From contig CM066738.1 in the NCBI GenBank assembly GCA_033961575.1, positions 69,363,478 to 69,427,477 of the forward strand: a stretch of 64,000 bases of DNA. The letters run 5' to 3'. Source of the DNA: Aselliscus stoliczkanus (taxonomy: Eukaryota > Chordata > Mammalia > Chiroptera > Hipposideridae). Shown here piece by piece: positions 33,730 through 43,705 of the stretch. The notes below the pieces were generated by a model. It ran no database searches. It was not told where the DNA came from and was given only the letters and a program-made list of their open reading frames with translations. Made by a program: the position numbers and the translations under genes. Position 1 is the first letter of the stretch; each line of letters opens with the position of its first letter.

Positions 33730-33778
33730 TAGTAACACCTCCGGGAGGGAAAGTCTTTTGTTAAAATGGTTTACAATG

Positions 33779-34208
33779 GGGCCGGCCGAGTGGTGCATTG
33801 GTTAAGCGCTGGTTTTGGGATGCCAGCGGCCCCGGTTCGGATCCCACATGAGGGCCAGTGACACTGCCCTCTACAGCTAACAACAGCTCCATCTAGAGCT
33901 GGGCTGTGCGAGCCCCGGTGATGGTGTGGGCTGCAGCCCCCATAGGCTACAGTGAGTGGCCCGCAGCCAGCGTGAGCGGCTGGCAGCCAAGCGTGAGCTG
34001 CCAATAGCCGTGGTGAGCGACATCCAGAGGCCAGCGACCGATCTGCCTCATCCGGGAAGAGCGCAATGACGATACCAACAGTGAAGCAACATCCTCCGCA
34101 ACTAAAAACTGAAGAACAAAAAGACAGCAACTTGTCTGTTCCCCTTCCCCGATTCCCCAACGCTGTTCCCCTCCGCCAATTCCCCAATAAAATCTTTTTT
34201 AAAAAAAA
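33779..34208 (+). mobile_element. Long composite SINE (type D)
   Basis: Starts GGGCCGGCCGAGTGGTGCA, B box GGTTCGGATCCC, then the type D body (GCGACCGATCTGCCTCATCC, GAAGAGCGCAATGACGATAC) and CCCCAATAAAATC. The exact duplication GGTTTACAATG lies at 33769-33778 and from 34209. The 138-codon minus frame over it is not a gene. Confidence 0.95.
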
Positions 34209-34219
34209 GGTTTACAATG

Positions 34220-35130
34220 TTCATTGCCATTTGGAATACTAATTCCCTGGTAATGACTCAAATATTTGTAATTGTCTGTTATCATACAGTGAGATTCAGC
34301 CCTGTCATGTGTTCTTCATTAAAATTATCTATTTTTCTTATGTATTACTAAAAATGAGTTTTAATTTATACCACAGACCCAATATTTTGTTTCCTGCTGC
34401 AGCGAAATATCTTTTGCCTCACTCCTACTTTTAACAAGAGAAACACTGCCCTTGAATATATTTCTATACCAAGCATGAGAGTCAGAAATTACCATTTTTA
34501 TCATTTGGGTAGTTATTGTTCAAGTGAATTGGAGGAAAAGTCTGAAACAGGTTTTAGAGCCTTGTGATCGATCAGAGGAAAAGAATATCAAAATCAACTG
34601 AAACCTATCTGTATGAAATGTTAAAAATTATTTTTATTAAGTCAGTTTAATATTATTGCCCCTTCCTTCCTTCTTTCCTTCCTTCCTTCTTTCCTTCCTT
34701 CCTTCCTTCCTTCCTTTCCTTTCCTTCCCTTCCCTTCCCTTCCCTTCCCTTCCCTCCCTCCCTCCCTCCCTTGCTCCCTTCTTTGGTCTTGGTGCATAAG
34801 ACATTTTAGGTTGTGATAGCTGAAAATAGTCCATAAGGATTTTTCCCTAGATAAACAAGATGACTTTCCAGAAATAAAAAGCTGTGATCTTTGTTCCACT
34901 TGGAGGAAATGGGTGGGTGTCTGTCTGTGGAAAAAGTTTCTATGGGTCCCTCATTTCTCCAATGAACGTGTTTGAGCCACTGCAGGTCTGGGGCCACATT
35001 GTTACTCTTGGACCAGGTACCACTCCTCTGAGATGACCAGTCAGCGTGCATATTAAGGACTGGTGGTGAGCTCAGCTTTGAAAAATGCCAAAGGGGTTAT
35101 TTCTTCCTTTTCAACATTAAATAAAAATGA
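34220..35130. other. Non-coding sequence with a pyrimidine microsatellite
   Basis: No gene is recognised outside the microsatellite at 34659-34783. Confidence 0.4.
34659..34783 (+). repeat. (TTCC)n/(CCCTT)n/(CCCT)n pyrimidine tract
   Basis: About 125 bp of almost pure pyrimidine. The unit changes stepwise from TTCC through TTCCC to CCCT. The opposite strand gives meaningless Gly-Arg-Glu-Lys frames. Confidence 0.95.
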
Positions 35131-35143
35131 GAAGGCTGCTTTT

Positions 35144-35246
35144 TTTTTTTTTGAGGGCAATATCTGCGGCCCTCATATGTGGGACCAGAACCGGGGCCGC
35201 TGGCTTCCCAAGCCAGCACTTAACCACCATGCCACTCGGCTGGCCC
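35144..35246 (-). mobile_element. Short tRNA-derived SINE (type A)
   Basis: Poly-T, GAGGGCAATATCTGCGGCCC, then head complement GCCACTCGGCTGGCCC. The duplication GAAGGCTGCTTTT is exact (35131-35143, 35247-35259). Confidence 0.95.
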
Positions 35247-35616
35247 GAAGGCTGCTTTTCATATTAAATTAATATTATTGTTTTCAGTTTGTCTCCGAGC
35301 ATACATCTAGGAGATTTTTGAGAACTGAGCTAAAAACATCTCTGTTGTCTAGGACTAAGAGCTTTTGTATAGGTTCAGTTTTTTAGATAAACTCAGAATA
35401 TGTCGGCAGTTATATTTAAGGAAACCAGCTCTCCTCCACTTTTCTGGCATTCTCTGCGTGACATTTTACCTGTCTTGACTTTAGCAGAAAGAATTACATT
35501 GTAAAATAGAACTTTGGGTAGTATTGAAGAGACTGTTTTTTTGACCAGTAAATATACAAGAACAATAATAATAAGTGCTATGCAGTTGTGTTTTTCAACA
35601 GTCAAAAATAGCTGGT

Positions 35617-36051
35617 GGGGCCGGCTGAGTGGCTTGTTGGTTGAGTTGGCTCAATAGCAAGAGCTCTGAGCAGCAGGGCTGCCAATTCGGATCCTACATG
35701 TGCCCTCTACAGCTAAGATGGTGAACAACAGCCCAACCTGGAGCTGGGCTGCCGCGAGTCGCTGGCGACAGTGTAGGCTGCAGTGGGGTTGCAGTGGGCT
35801 GCTGTGAGCTACCGTGAGCAGCTGGCAGCCAATGTGAATGTCCATGAGCCACCGTGAGTGGCCGTGCAATGGCCAGCGACCGATCTTCCTCAGCCAGGAA
35901 GAGTGCAATTATCACAATACCAACATGGGCCAGTGAAGCAACGTCCTCCACAACTAGATTGAAGAACAGGACAGCAACTTGTCTGTTCCCCTTCCCCGAT
36001 TCCCAACACTGTCCCCTCCCCCGATTCACTAATAAAATCTTTAAAAAGAAA
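35617..36051 (+). mobile_element. Long composite SINE (type D), altered head
   Basis: GGGGCCGGCTGAGTGGCTTG begins the head. The part just after it (GCTCAATAGCAAGAGCTCTG) departs from the usual type D head and looks like a type B/C head, so it may be a hybrid. The type D body and tail follow. The duplication AAAAATAGCTGGTGG occurs at about 35605 and 36052-36066. Confidence 0.92.
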
Positions 36052-36208
36052 AAAAATAGCTGGTGGATACAGAAATGTTCTGTTTAACTTTGTAATAGAT
36101 ACTTTAGCTGATTGATAAAGCATAATGCCAATAAGGTAATGATGAAATGCCTGCTTCAAGACATTGTTATACTCATAAATAACATTTGAGGCAATGCTTT
36201 GTTTTGTT

Positions 36209-36308
36209 TTTCTTTGAGGGCAGTGTCACAGGCCCTCATAAGTGGGACCTGAACCGGGGCCGCTGGCTTCCCAAGTCAGCGCTTAACCACCGCGCCACTC
36301 GGCCGGCC
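36209..36308 (-). mobile_element. Short tRNA-derived SINE (type A)
   Basis: GAGGGCAGTGTCACAGGCCC to the head complement GCGCCACTCGGCCGGCC. Flanks are TGCTTTGTTTT (36195) and TGCTTTGCTTTT (36310). Confidence 0.92.
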
Positions 36309-36324
36309 TTGCTTTGCTTTTATA

Positions 36325-36420
36325 AAATGATTTCCTTTAAGTTATTCCTCATAGCAACCCATGTGAGGTAGATATTACTATCCCCATTTTCAAATGAGGA
36401 AACAAACTCAGCCTATCTGT
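36325..36420 (+). repeat. MIR fragment
   Basis: CTCATAGCAACCCATGTGAG, GTAGATATTACTATCCCC and AAATGAGGAAACAAACTCAG match the centre of MIR. Confidence 0.7.
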
Positions 36421-37665
36421 AACAGAGCAATGATAACCATGTCAAGCAGGTTCTGATTACACAGAATACACACCATGTGCTGTGTGTCCCAATCCTGGAG
36501 CAATGAGGATGGTGAGGGCCATGTGGTAGCAAGATAATAGCAAGTCTGAGTTGTACCATCAGAGAGATGTACTTCACACATAGAAGGCATTTACTCCCAC
36601 CTCTGTCGTCTTTCTTCCTTCTTTCAGGGGGCAGTGGATGTGGGCACCAGAGGGGAGCTCCAGTAAAATGTGCTTTTTAGTCTTGTCCTTAATATACATA
36701 CCTATTTGAATATAATATAAATTACCATTTTGCTGATACTGGCTTAATGGTTTTGCACAGGTCGATTCCAGTCTTGGCCTTGATTTAGCATAGAAAGGGG
36801 AATAATCTATGTTTATCCAGATGATGAAAATACAGTCACTGTGATAACTTGGATTATTTTCTGCTTCATCCAGACCATTACATCAGAATTGAATATATTT
36901 GTCCATGGGTGATAATTGGTGGTATGCTATTATCATAGCAACAGGATACATTCTTAGTTGCTATTCATTGCCTCCAGAATTATGAAGGCATGGAAGTTTT
37001 CCCGTTGACAATGCATAGTGTTTGTAGAAAATGCAAACGTGCTCTATCAGAGCTTCTTTATTCACAACCAAGAATTCACTGGCTATAGTGACTGAAACAG
37101 ATGGGTTGTGAGAGTTTACCGCTGACTTTCTACCCTGCATTTGTGTTGGCTGCTACCTGGCTTATGGGAAATGGAAAAGGTAGAGTGGGCTTTGGCTTTG
37201 AAGTCTCTCTCTGGAAAATAGAATAGTATGAACACTTGGTTTCCTACCCTACTTCTTCATTTAACTACCAAGTGGATCACTTTAATTACCTTCCAAGTAT
37301 AGCCAAAAAGGAAAGTGAGGAAGCTTCAGTGCATGCTAATTATAGTACCATGTTGCTTTCAAGGATAAAGTAAGTTTTTTAGGCTTTATTTTTCATATCG
37401 GTTGCTTATATTTTGTATGAAATGGATGAGTCATCTTTTAGTATGTAAAACACTGTTGTATCTTGACATCACAACACCATCTAATTAAATGTTGTTTCTT
37501 AAAAAATTTATACTTTATGTAAGTGCTTACCTAATCCCTAACTACTGGGCAGATGGCTCCATTTCCCTTTCTAAGTCATGATTTGGATTAAAAAAAAAAG
37601 TCTATTTAAAGTTGAACGTCTCAAGTTAATGGTGAAGCTTTACTGTAGGGTCAAGACGTGTACTG
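36421..37665. other. Non-coding sequence, nothing recognised
   Basis: No gene, repeat or regulatory element is recognised before the L1 tower starts. Confidence 0.4.
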
Positions 37666-37867
37666 CTTTTTGTTTTTGCTTTTAAATTCTTTTATTGTAA
37701 AATAAACATTTAAAAAAAATAGTTTCAGGTGTACAATGCAGTGCAATAGTTATACTTTTTACCCCTCAAAGTGACAACACTCCTCCCCCATTTCACTCCC
37801 CCTGCCATATCATACATATCTATTACAATCCCTTGACTCCACTCCACACTCCACTCCACATCCCGTG

Positions 37868-37910
<43 letters not shown>

Positions 37911-39602
37911 ATATTTGGCATACGATGTTATACAACATCAGTTTCAGGTATACAGTGCAGTGATCAAGCCTCTACTCCATGCATGAAGTGGTCTCCCTAA
38001 CAAGACGTGACCATCTGACACTCTAAAAAATATTTACAACATTATTTTTTATCTTCCCCGAACTGCATTCATATCCCTGTGGCAATATTGTAGCTACCTG
38101 TTTATGCTATCTAATCCCTTCCCCTTCTCCCTCATCCCACCCCCTTCCAAACTAGCAACTATAAGTTTTCCCTCTATATATCAGACTGTTTCTGTTTATT
38201 ATGCTCGTTCATTCAGTTTTTCAGATTCCACATATAAGTGAGATCATATGGTATTTGTCTTTCTCCGACTGAATTATTTCCCTTAACATAATTAGTCTCT
38301 AGGTCCATCCATACAGTTGCAAATACTACGATTTCATTCTTCTTTATGACAGAGTAATACACCATTGTATAAATGTACCACAGTTTCTTAATCCAGTTGT
38401 CAACCGATGGGCATTTTGGTTGTTTCCAAGTCTTGGCTATTGTAAATAGTGCTGCAATAAACATAGGGGTGCATATATATTTTTGAATTAGCATCATGGG
38501 TTTCTCTGAGTAGATACCCAAGAGTGGAATTGCTGGGTCATATGGTAGTTCCATTTCCAGTTTTTTGAGATACCTCCATACTGATTTCCATAATGGCTGC
38601 AACAATCTGCAGTCCCACCAACAGTGGACCAGGGTTCCCTTTTCTCACAATCTCACCAGCACTTGTTTGTTGATTTATTGATGATAGCCATTCTGAACGG
38701 AGTGAGGTGGTATCTCATTGTGTTGTTTGTTTTCTTTTGCATGTCTCTAATGATTAGTGAGGTTAAACATCTTTTCATATACCTGTTGGCCATCTGTATG
38801 TCCTCTTTAGAGAAATGCCTCTTCATATCCTCTGGCCTTTGTTTAATTGGGTTGTTTGTTTTTTTGGTGTTGAGTTGCATGAGTGTTTTATAAATTTTGG
38901 ATATTAACCCGTTATCAGATATATTGTTGGCAATTATCTTCTCCCATTCAATAGGCTGCCTTTTTGTTTTATCGATGATTTCCTTTACTGTGAAAAAACT
39001 TTTCAGTTTGATGTAATCCCTTATGTTCACTTCTTCTTTTACTTCCCTTGCCCAAAGGGATGTATCAGTAAAAATATTACTCAGGGTAATGTCTGCAAAT
39101 TTGCTCCCTATGTTTTCTTCTAGGAATTTTATGGTTTCAGGATTTACATTTAAGTCTTAAATTCATTTTGAGTTTGCTCTTATATGTGGTGTAAATAGGT
39201 GGTCCTTTTCATTTTTTTGCACGTATCAGTCCAATTTTCCCAGTACCATTTATTAAATAGACTATCTTTACTCCAATGTAAATTCTTGCATTGTCATTGA
39301 TTAAATGACTGTATATGGATGGGTTTATTTCTGGGCTCTCTATTCTCTTCCATTGGATTATGTGTCTGTTTTTATGCCAGTAGCATACATACTCTTTTGA
39401 TTACTATAGCCTTGTAGTATGATTTCATGTCAGGTGGCGTGATGCCTCCCACTTTGTTCTTATTTCTCAAGGTTGCCGTGGCTATTCAGGGTCTTTTATG
39501 GTTCCATATAAATTTTAGAATATGTTCTATTTCTGAAAAAATTATCTTGGTAGTTTCATTGGAATTGCATTGAATCTATATATTGCCTTATGTAGTATTG
39601 AC
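37666..39602 (-). mobile_element. LINE-1 A, 3' part (3' UTR and ORF2 C-terminus)
   Basis: The tail and 3' UTR (AGTTTCAGGTGTACAATGCA, a laurasiatherian-style L1 3' end) lead into ORF2 on the minus strand. ORF2 pieces at 38213-38605 and 38653-39030 hold L1 words such as [33 protein letters not shown] and [15 protein letters not shown] 3' UTR AT microsatellite lies at 37870-37904. The element is cut at 39602 by L1 B2 and continues at 43706. Combined length without insertions is about 6.8 kb, close to full length. Stops and frame changes make it inactive. A loose match, AGACGTGTACTGCTTT before and ATGGTGTATACTGTTT after (48649), may be its target duplication. Confidence 0.92.
37870..37904 (+). 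repeat. (AT)n microsatellite in the L1 A 3' UTR
   Basis: A pure AT run of about 17 units. The corresponding site in B1 and B2 has ordinary sequence (CATCCACATATTCAGTTAC in B1), so the array expanded within this copy. Confidence 0.95.
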
Positions 39603-39688
39603 TTTTTTTTCTTATCTTTTATTGTGAAATAAACGTTTTTTTAAAATTAGTTTCAGGTGTACAACACAATGCAATAGTTATACTTTTT

Positions 39689-40090
39689 TTTTAAGATTTA
39701 TTGGGGAATTGGGGGAGGGGAACAGCGTTGGGGAACTGGGGAACGGGAACAGACAAGTTGCTCTCCTTTTGTTCTTCGGTCTAGTTGCGGAGGACGTTGC
39801 TTCACTGGCCCATGTTGGTATCATCATTGCGCTCTTCCCGGATGAGGCAGATGGGCCGCCGGCCTCTGGATGTAGCTCACTGTGGCTAACGGCAGCTCAC
39901 GCTGGCTGCCGGCCGCTCATGCTGGCTGCCGGCCAACACCGTCGCCGGGGCTCACACAGCCCAGCTCCAGGTGGAGCTGTTGTTAGCTGTAGAGGGCAGT
40001 GTCACTGGCCCTCATATGTGGCATCTGAACCGGGGCCACTGGCATCCCAAAACCAGCTCTTAACCAATGCGCCACTCGGCTGACCCACAG
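39689..40090 (-). mobile_element. Long composite SINE (type D) inside L1 B2
   Basis: AAGATTTATTGGGGAATTGG opens the reversed 3' end, and the head complement GCGCCACTCGGCTGACCC closes it. The exact duplication TAGTTATACTTTTT is at 39675-39688 and 40091-40104, within the L1 3' UTR. The 124-codon plus-strand frame here is not a gene. Confidence 0.95.
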
Positions 40091-40682
40091 TAGTTATACT
40101 TTTTACCCCTCAAAGTGACAACCCCCTTCCCCCAGTTCGCCACCCCACTCCTCCCCCCTTATCATACACATCTATTAGAATTCCTTTGATTCCCTTCCAC
40201 AGTATACGCCACATCATGTGACTATCTATATATTCAGTTACTGTTGGCATACAATATTATACAGCATCAGCTTCAGGTGTATAGTGCAGTGATCAAGCCT
40301 CTACTCCATGCATGAAATGGTCTCCCTAACAAGACATGTGACTATCTGACACGCCACAAAATTTTTACATTATTATATTCCCCGAACTGTGTTTCATATC
40401 CCTGTGGCAATATTGTAGTTGTCTATTTATGCTGTCTAATCCCTTCCCCTTCTCCCTTATCCCCATCCCCCTCCCAACTAGCAACTGTCAGTTTTTCCTC
40501 TATATCTATGAGTCTGTTTACTTTGTTCATTCTTTCAGTTTTTCACATTCTGCATTTAAGTGAGGTCACATGATATTTGTCCTTCTCCGACTGACTTATT
40601 TCACTTAACATAATAGTCTCTTCACAACATTATCAATTACGTTCCCAGAACTGCCGCCTATATCCCTGTGGCAACATTGTAG

Positions 40683-41400
40683 TCACCCAACTACACTGTC
40701 CAAAATCTTCCCCTCTCCCTCATCTCTACCCGCTTCCAGCCAGCAACCATCAGTTTTTCCTTTATATCTGCTTGATATGATTTTCGTCTTCTTAAATTTA
40801 CTGAGACTTGTTTTGTGGCCTATCTTGGAAAATGTCCCATGTGTACTTGAGAAGAATGTATATTCTGTTTTTTCAGGGTGAACTGCTCTAAAAATATCAA
40901 CGAAGTCCAGCTGGTCTAAAGTGTCATTTAAGGCCCCTCTTTCTGTGTTGATTTTCTGTCTAAAGGGTCTGTCCACTGATGACAATGGGGTGTTTAAGTC
41001 CCCTACTCTGATAGTGTTACTGTTGATCTCTGTCTTCATGTCTGTCAAAATCTGTTATATGTAATTAGGAGTTCCTATGTTGGGTGCATAGATGTTTATT
41101 AGGGTTCTAGTGCCCTTCTTTGTCTTTTATTGTAGTCATTTTAAAGTCTATTTTGTCCAAAATGAGTGTTGGTACTCCAGCTTTTTTTTTCTCATTTCCA
41201 TTTGCATGAAATATCTTCTTCCATCTGTAAACAGCATATACATGTATCCTATTTTCTTGTCCACTCAGCCACTCTTTGTCTTTTGATTGGAGCATTTAGC
41301 CCATTCACATTTAAAATGATTATTGATAGGTGCATATGTATTGCCATTTTGTTATTTGTATTCCTGGGTTAGCTTGTTTACCCCTTTCTTTTGTTTAAAA
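40683..41400 (-). pseudogene. LINE-1 ORF2 endonuclease remnant (B2)
   Basis: The minus frame 40683-41048 carries NTIRVGDLNTPLSSVDRPF and LNDTLDQLDFVDIF, the N-terminal L1 endonuclease, then runs on into 3' UTR-derived codons. GDFN of the family has become GDLN. As in B1, the segment containing SDHNA and all of the reverse transcriptase is absent, and the two short upstream deletions are the same. Confidence 0.85.
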
Positions 41401-41414
41401 AAGCCCTTCTTTTA

Positions 41415-41828
41415 GAGGAAGGGATTAGACAGCATAAATAGATAACTACAATATTTCCACAGGGGTATGAAACACAGTTCAGGGAATATAATTAATAATG
41501 TTGTAAAAATTTTGTGGCATGTCAGATAGTCACATGTCTTGTTAGAGAGACCACTTCATGGATGGAGTAGAGGCTTGATCACTGCACTGTACACCTGAAG
41601 CTGATGTTGTCTAGTATTGTATGCCAACTGTAACTGAATATGTGGATGGTCACGGGATGTGGAGTATACTGTGGAGGGAAGTCAGGAGAGTTGTGATAGA
41701 TATGTATGATATGGGGGAGGAGTGGGGTGGCATACTGGGTGAGGGGGGTTGTCACTTTGGGGGGTAAAGAGTATAACTATTGCATTGTGTTGTACACCTG
41801 AAACTAATAAAAAAAATAAAAGGGAAAA
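41415..41828 (+). mobile_element. 5'-truncated L1 3' UTR (C), inverted inside B2
   Basis: Starting at GAGGAAGGGATTAGACAGC and ending in AAACTAATAAAAAAAATAAA, this is only the last 0.4 kb of an L1, in plus orientation. The exact 18 bp duplication AAAAAAGCCCTTCTTTTA at 41397-41414 and 41829-41846 proves an independent insertion into the end of ORF1 of B2. Being opposite to B2, it forms an inverted repeat with B2's own 3' UTR. Confidence 0.96.
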
Positions 41829-41846
41829 AAAAAAGCCCTTCTTTTA

Positions 41847-42698
41847 ACATTTCTTGCAATGCTGGCTTGGTGGTAACGAACTCCTTAAGCTTATTCTTTT
41901 CTGAGAAGAAGCTCTTTATTTCTCATTCAATTTTAAGTGATAGCTGTGCTGGGTAGAGCAATCTTGGTTGTAGCCCTTTATTTTGTGTCACTTTGAATAT
42001 CTTCTGCCACTCCCTTCTGGCCTGCAGAGTTTCTGAAGACAAGTCAACTGTTAGTCTAACAGGAGTTCCTTTGTATCTAACCAGCTGTCTTTCTCTTGCT
42101 GCCTCTAGGATTCTGTCTCTGTCTTTAACCTTTGCCATTTTAACCATAATGTGTCTTAGTGGGGACCTGTTTGGGTTCAGCTTGTTTGGAACCCTCTGCA
42201 CTTCCTGGGCATGTATGTTGATTTCCTTTACCAGGGTAGGGAAGTTTTCACTCATTTTTTCAAATACATTCTCGATCCCTTGCTTCTTCTCGTCTCCTTG
42301 TGGTATTCCTATGAGTCGAGGTGGTTGTACTTCATCTTGTCCCACAGGGCTCTTAAACTATTTTCATTGTTTTTTATTCTTTGGTCTTTTTTGTTGTGCC
42401 AACTGGGTGACTTCTGCTATTTTGTCTTCCAAATCGCTGATTCGCTCCTCTGCTTCATCTACTCTACTGGTGATTCCTTCGAGTGTGTTCTTCATTTCAG
42501 TTATTGCATTCTTTAGTTCTGATTGTTTTTTATGATTTCTCTATTCTTCCTTATGTCCTCACTAAGTTTGTTAAACATTCTTATCATCAGTGTTCTAAAC
42601 TCTGTCTCTGAAAGACTGGATCCCTCTATTTCATTTAGTTCCATTTCTTGAGGTTTCCTCTGATCTTTTACTTGTGACATGTTTCTTTGTTTCCCCAT
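41847..42698 (-). pseudogene. LINE-1 ORF1 (B2), broken
   Basis: ORF1 start at 42696-42698 (MGKQRNMSQVKDQRKP). The N-terminal piece stays open to about 42513, and the C-terminal piece (41923-42345) has RHIMVKMAKVKDRDRILEAA and LSSETLQARREW. Several frame changes and stops lie between. The last codons are separated by the L1 C insertion. It is more decayed than ORF1 of B1, although the elements share a parent. Confidence 0.87.
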
Positions 42699-43705
42699 TC
42701 TGGCTGTCACTCTGGGATTGCTTTGATGTATTAGATAGATCACCAGGAGAGCCCTGGCTGGATCACGCAGGCACACATCTCACGGCCCAACACTCCCAGT
42801 AAACTCCCAATCTCAGCCTGTCCCAATCAGCCGTTCGCAGATCAGGCTGAGCAGCCCAACAGCCAATCAGCAGCCTGGCAACTCTGCAGGAGCAGTGTGG
42901 AGAGTGGGACCCGAGGCTCCTCACGCACTCCCGCGTCTCAGTGAGTAGCCTGTTGGAGCCAGAGGGCACCCGCCCAGCGTTTTCCTGGCAATGCAGTATA
43001 AGCCCGGTGGAGGGTGGGGATCCAAGGCCACATGGGCACGCACGCACACACGTACCTCTGCGCCAATACCACCAGACCAGTGAGGTCCTGGACCTGATCC
43101 TCTGTGGGAGGGCCCAACCCTGACAAAATTGCGCCCTCCTGTGCAACACTTGGGTACAAGCTCCACACCAGGGGAACAATGGTCCAAGAACCTCCAGCTT
43201 TTGTATCAAAGGTGCTCAGTTCAGTCCGTCCCCGCAGGCTCCTGGGCCCAGCTCACACAGCTTCTCCCTCCACCAGGAACCAGGTAAGTGCTCACCGGCG
43301 AGCAACTCTGTGCGCCAGCCCCACTGATACACTAGCCACACTCAGCCTCACCAAGCTGGGCAGAGAGTCCTCTCTAATTTACTGCCAGCTATCTTGGAAC
43401 TCCTTTTCCTGGCAAAGGAACTCTGGGCTGGTGAGCTTGGTGTGCGGCCAGAGAGTCTCTCCCCCAACCATAGAAGTCTCCCCACAGCTGGGGCTTCCCT
43501 TACAGGGTTTGCCCTCTCTGGTCTCCGCCCCTCCTACCAGACTTGATGTGGCCTCCTCTTTAAGTTCTTCGTTTAGTGGTTCTGTTCATCTAGTGTTCCG
43601 GGGACCTCTGGGGTTGAATGTTGTATAAATTGTTTGTAATTTTGGTGTGATCCTAGGAGGTAGTGAGCACAGCGTCTGTCTATTCTGCCATTTTACCGGA
43701 AGTCC

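Larger units (their letters stand above)
39603..43705 (-). mobile_element. Internally deleted LINE-1 (B2), inserted in L1 A
   Basis: The duplication AGTATTGAC at 39594-39602 and 43706-43714 brackets the insertion within ORF2 of element A. Read on the minus strand it has a complete 5' end (GGACTTCCGGTAAAATGG), a GC-rich 5' UTR (about 42700-43705), ORF1, a stub of ORF2, and the same shortcut into a duplicated 3' UTR block seen in B1. Without its own two insertions (SINE 39689-40090, L1 C 41415-41828) it is about 3.3 kb, the same size as B1. It shares with B1 the jump at TTTCCTTTATATC/TGCTTGATATGA and two smaller deletions. Confidence 0.93.

Noticed and set aside
34637..34899. Gly/Arg/Glu/Lys-rich repeat proteins
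   Set aside because: Direct translation of the pyrimidine microsatellite.
43104..43628. 174-codon frame on the plus strand
   Set aside because: Antisense of the L1 B2 5' UTR. The same region in B1 is broken up differently.
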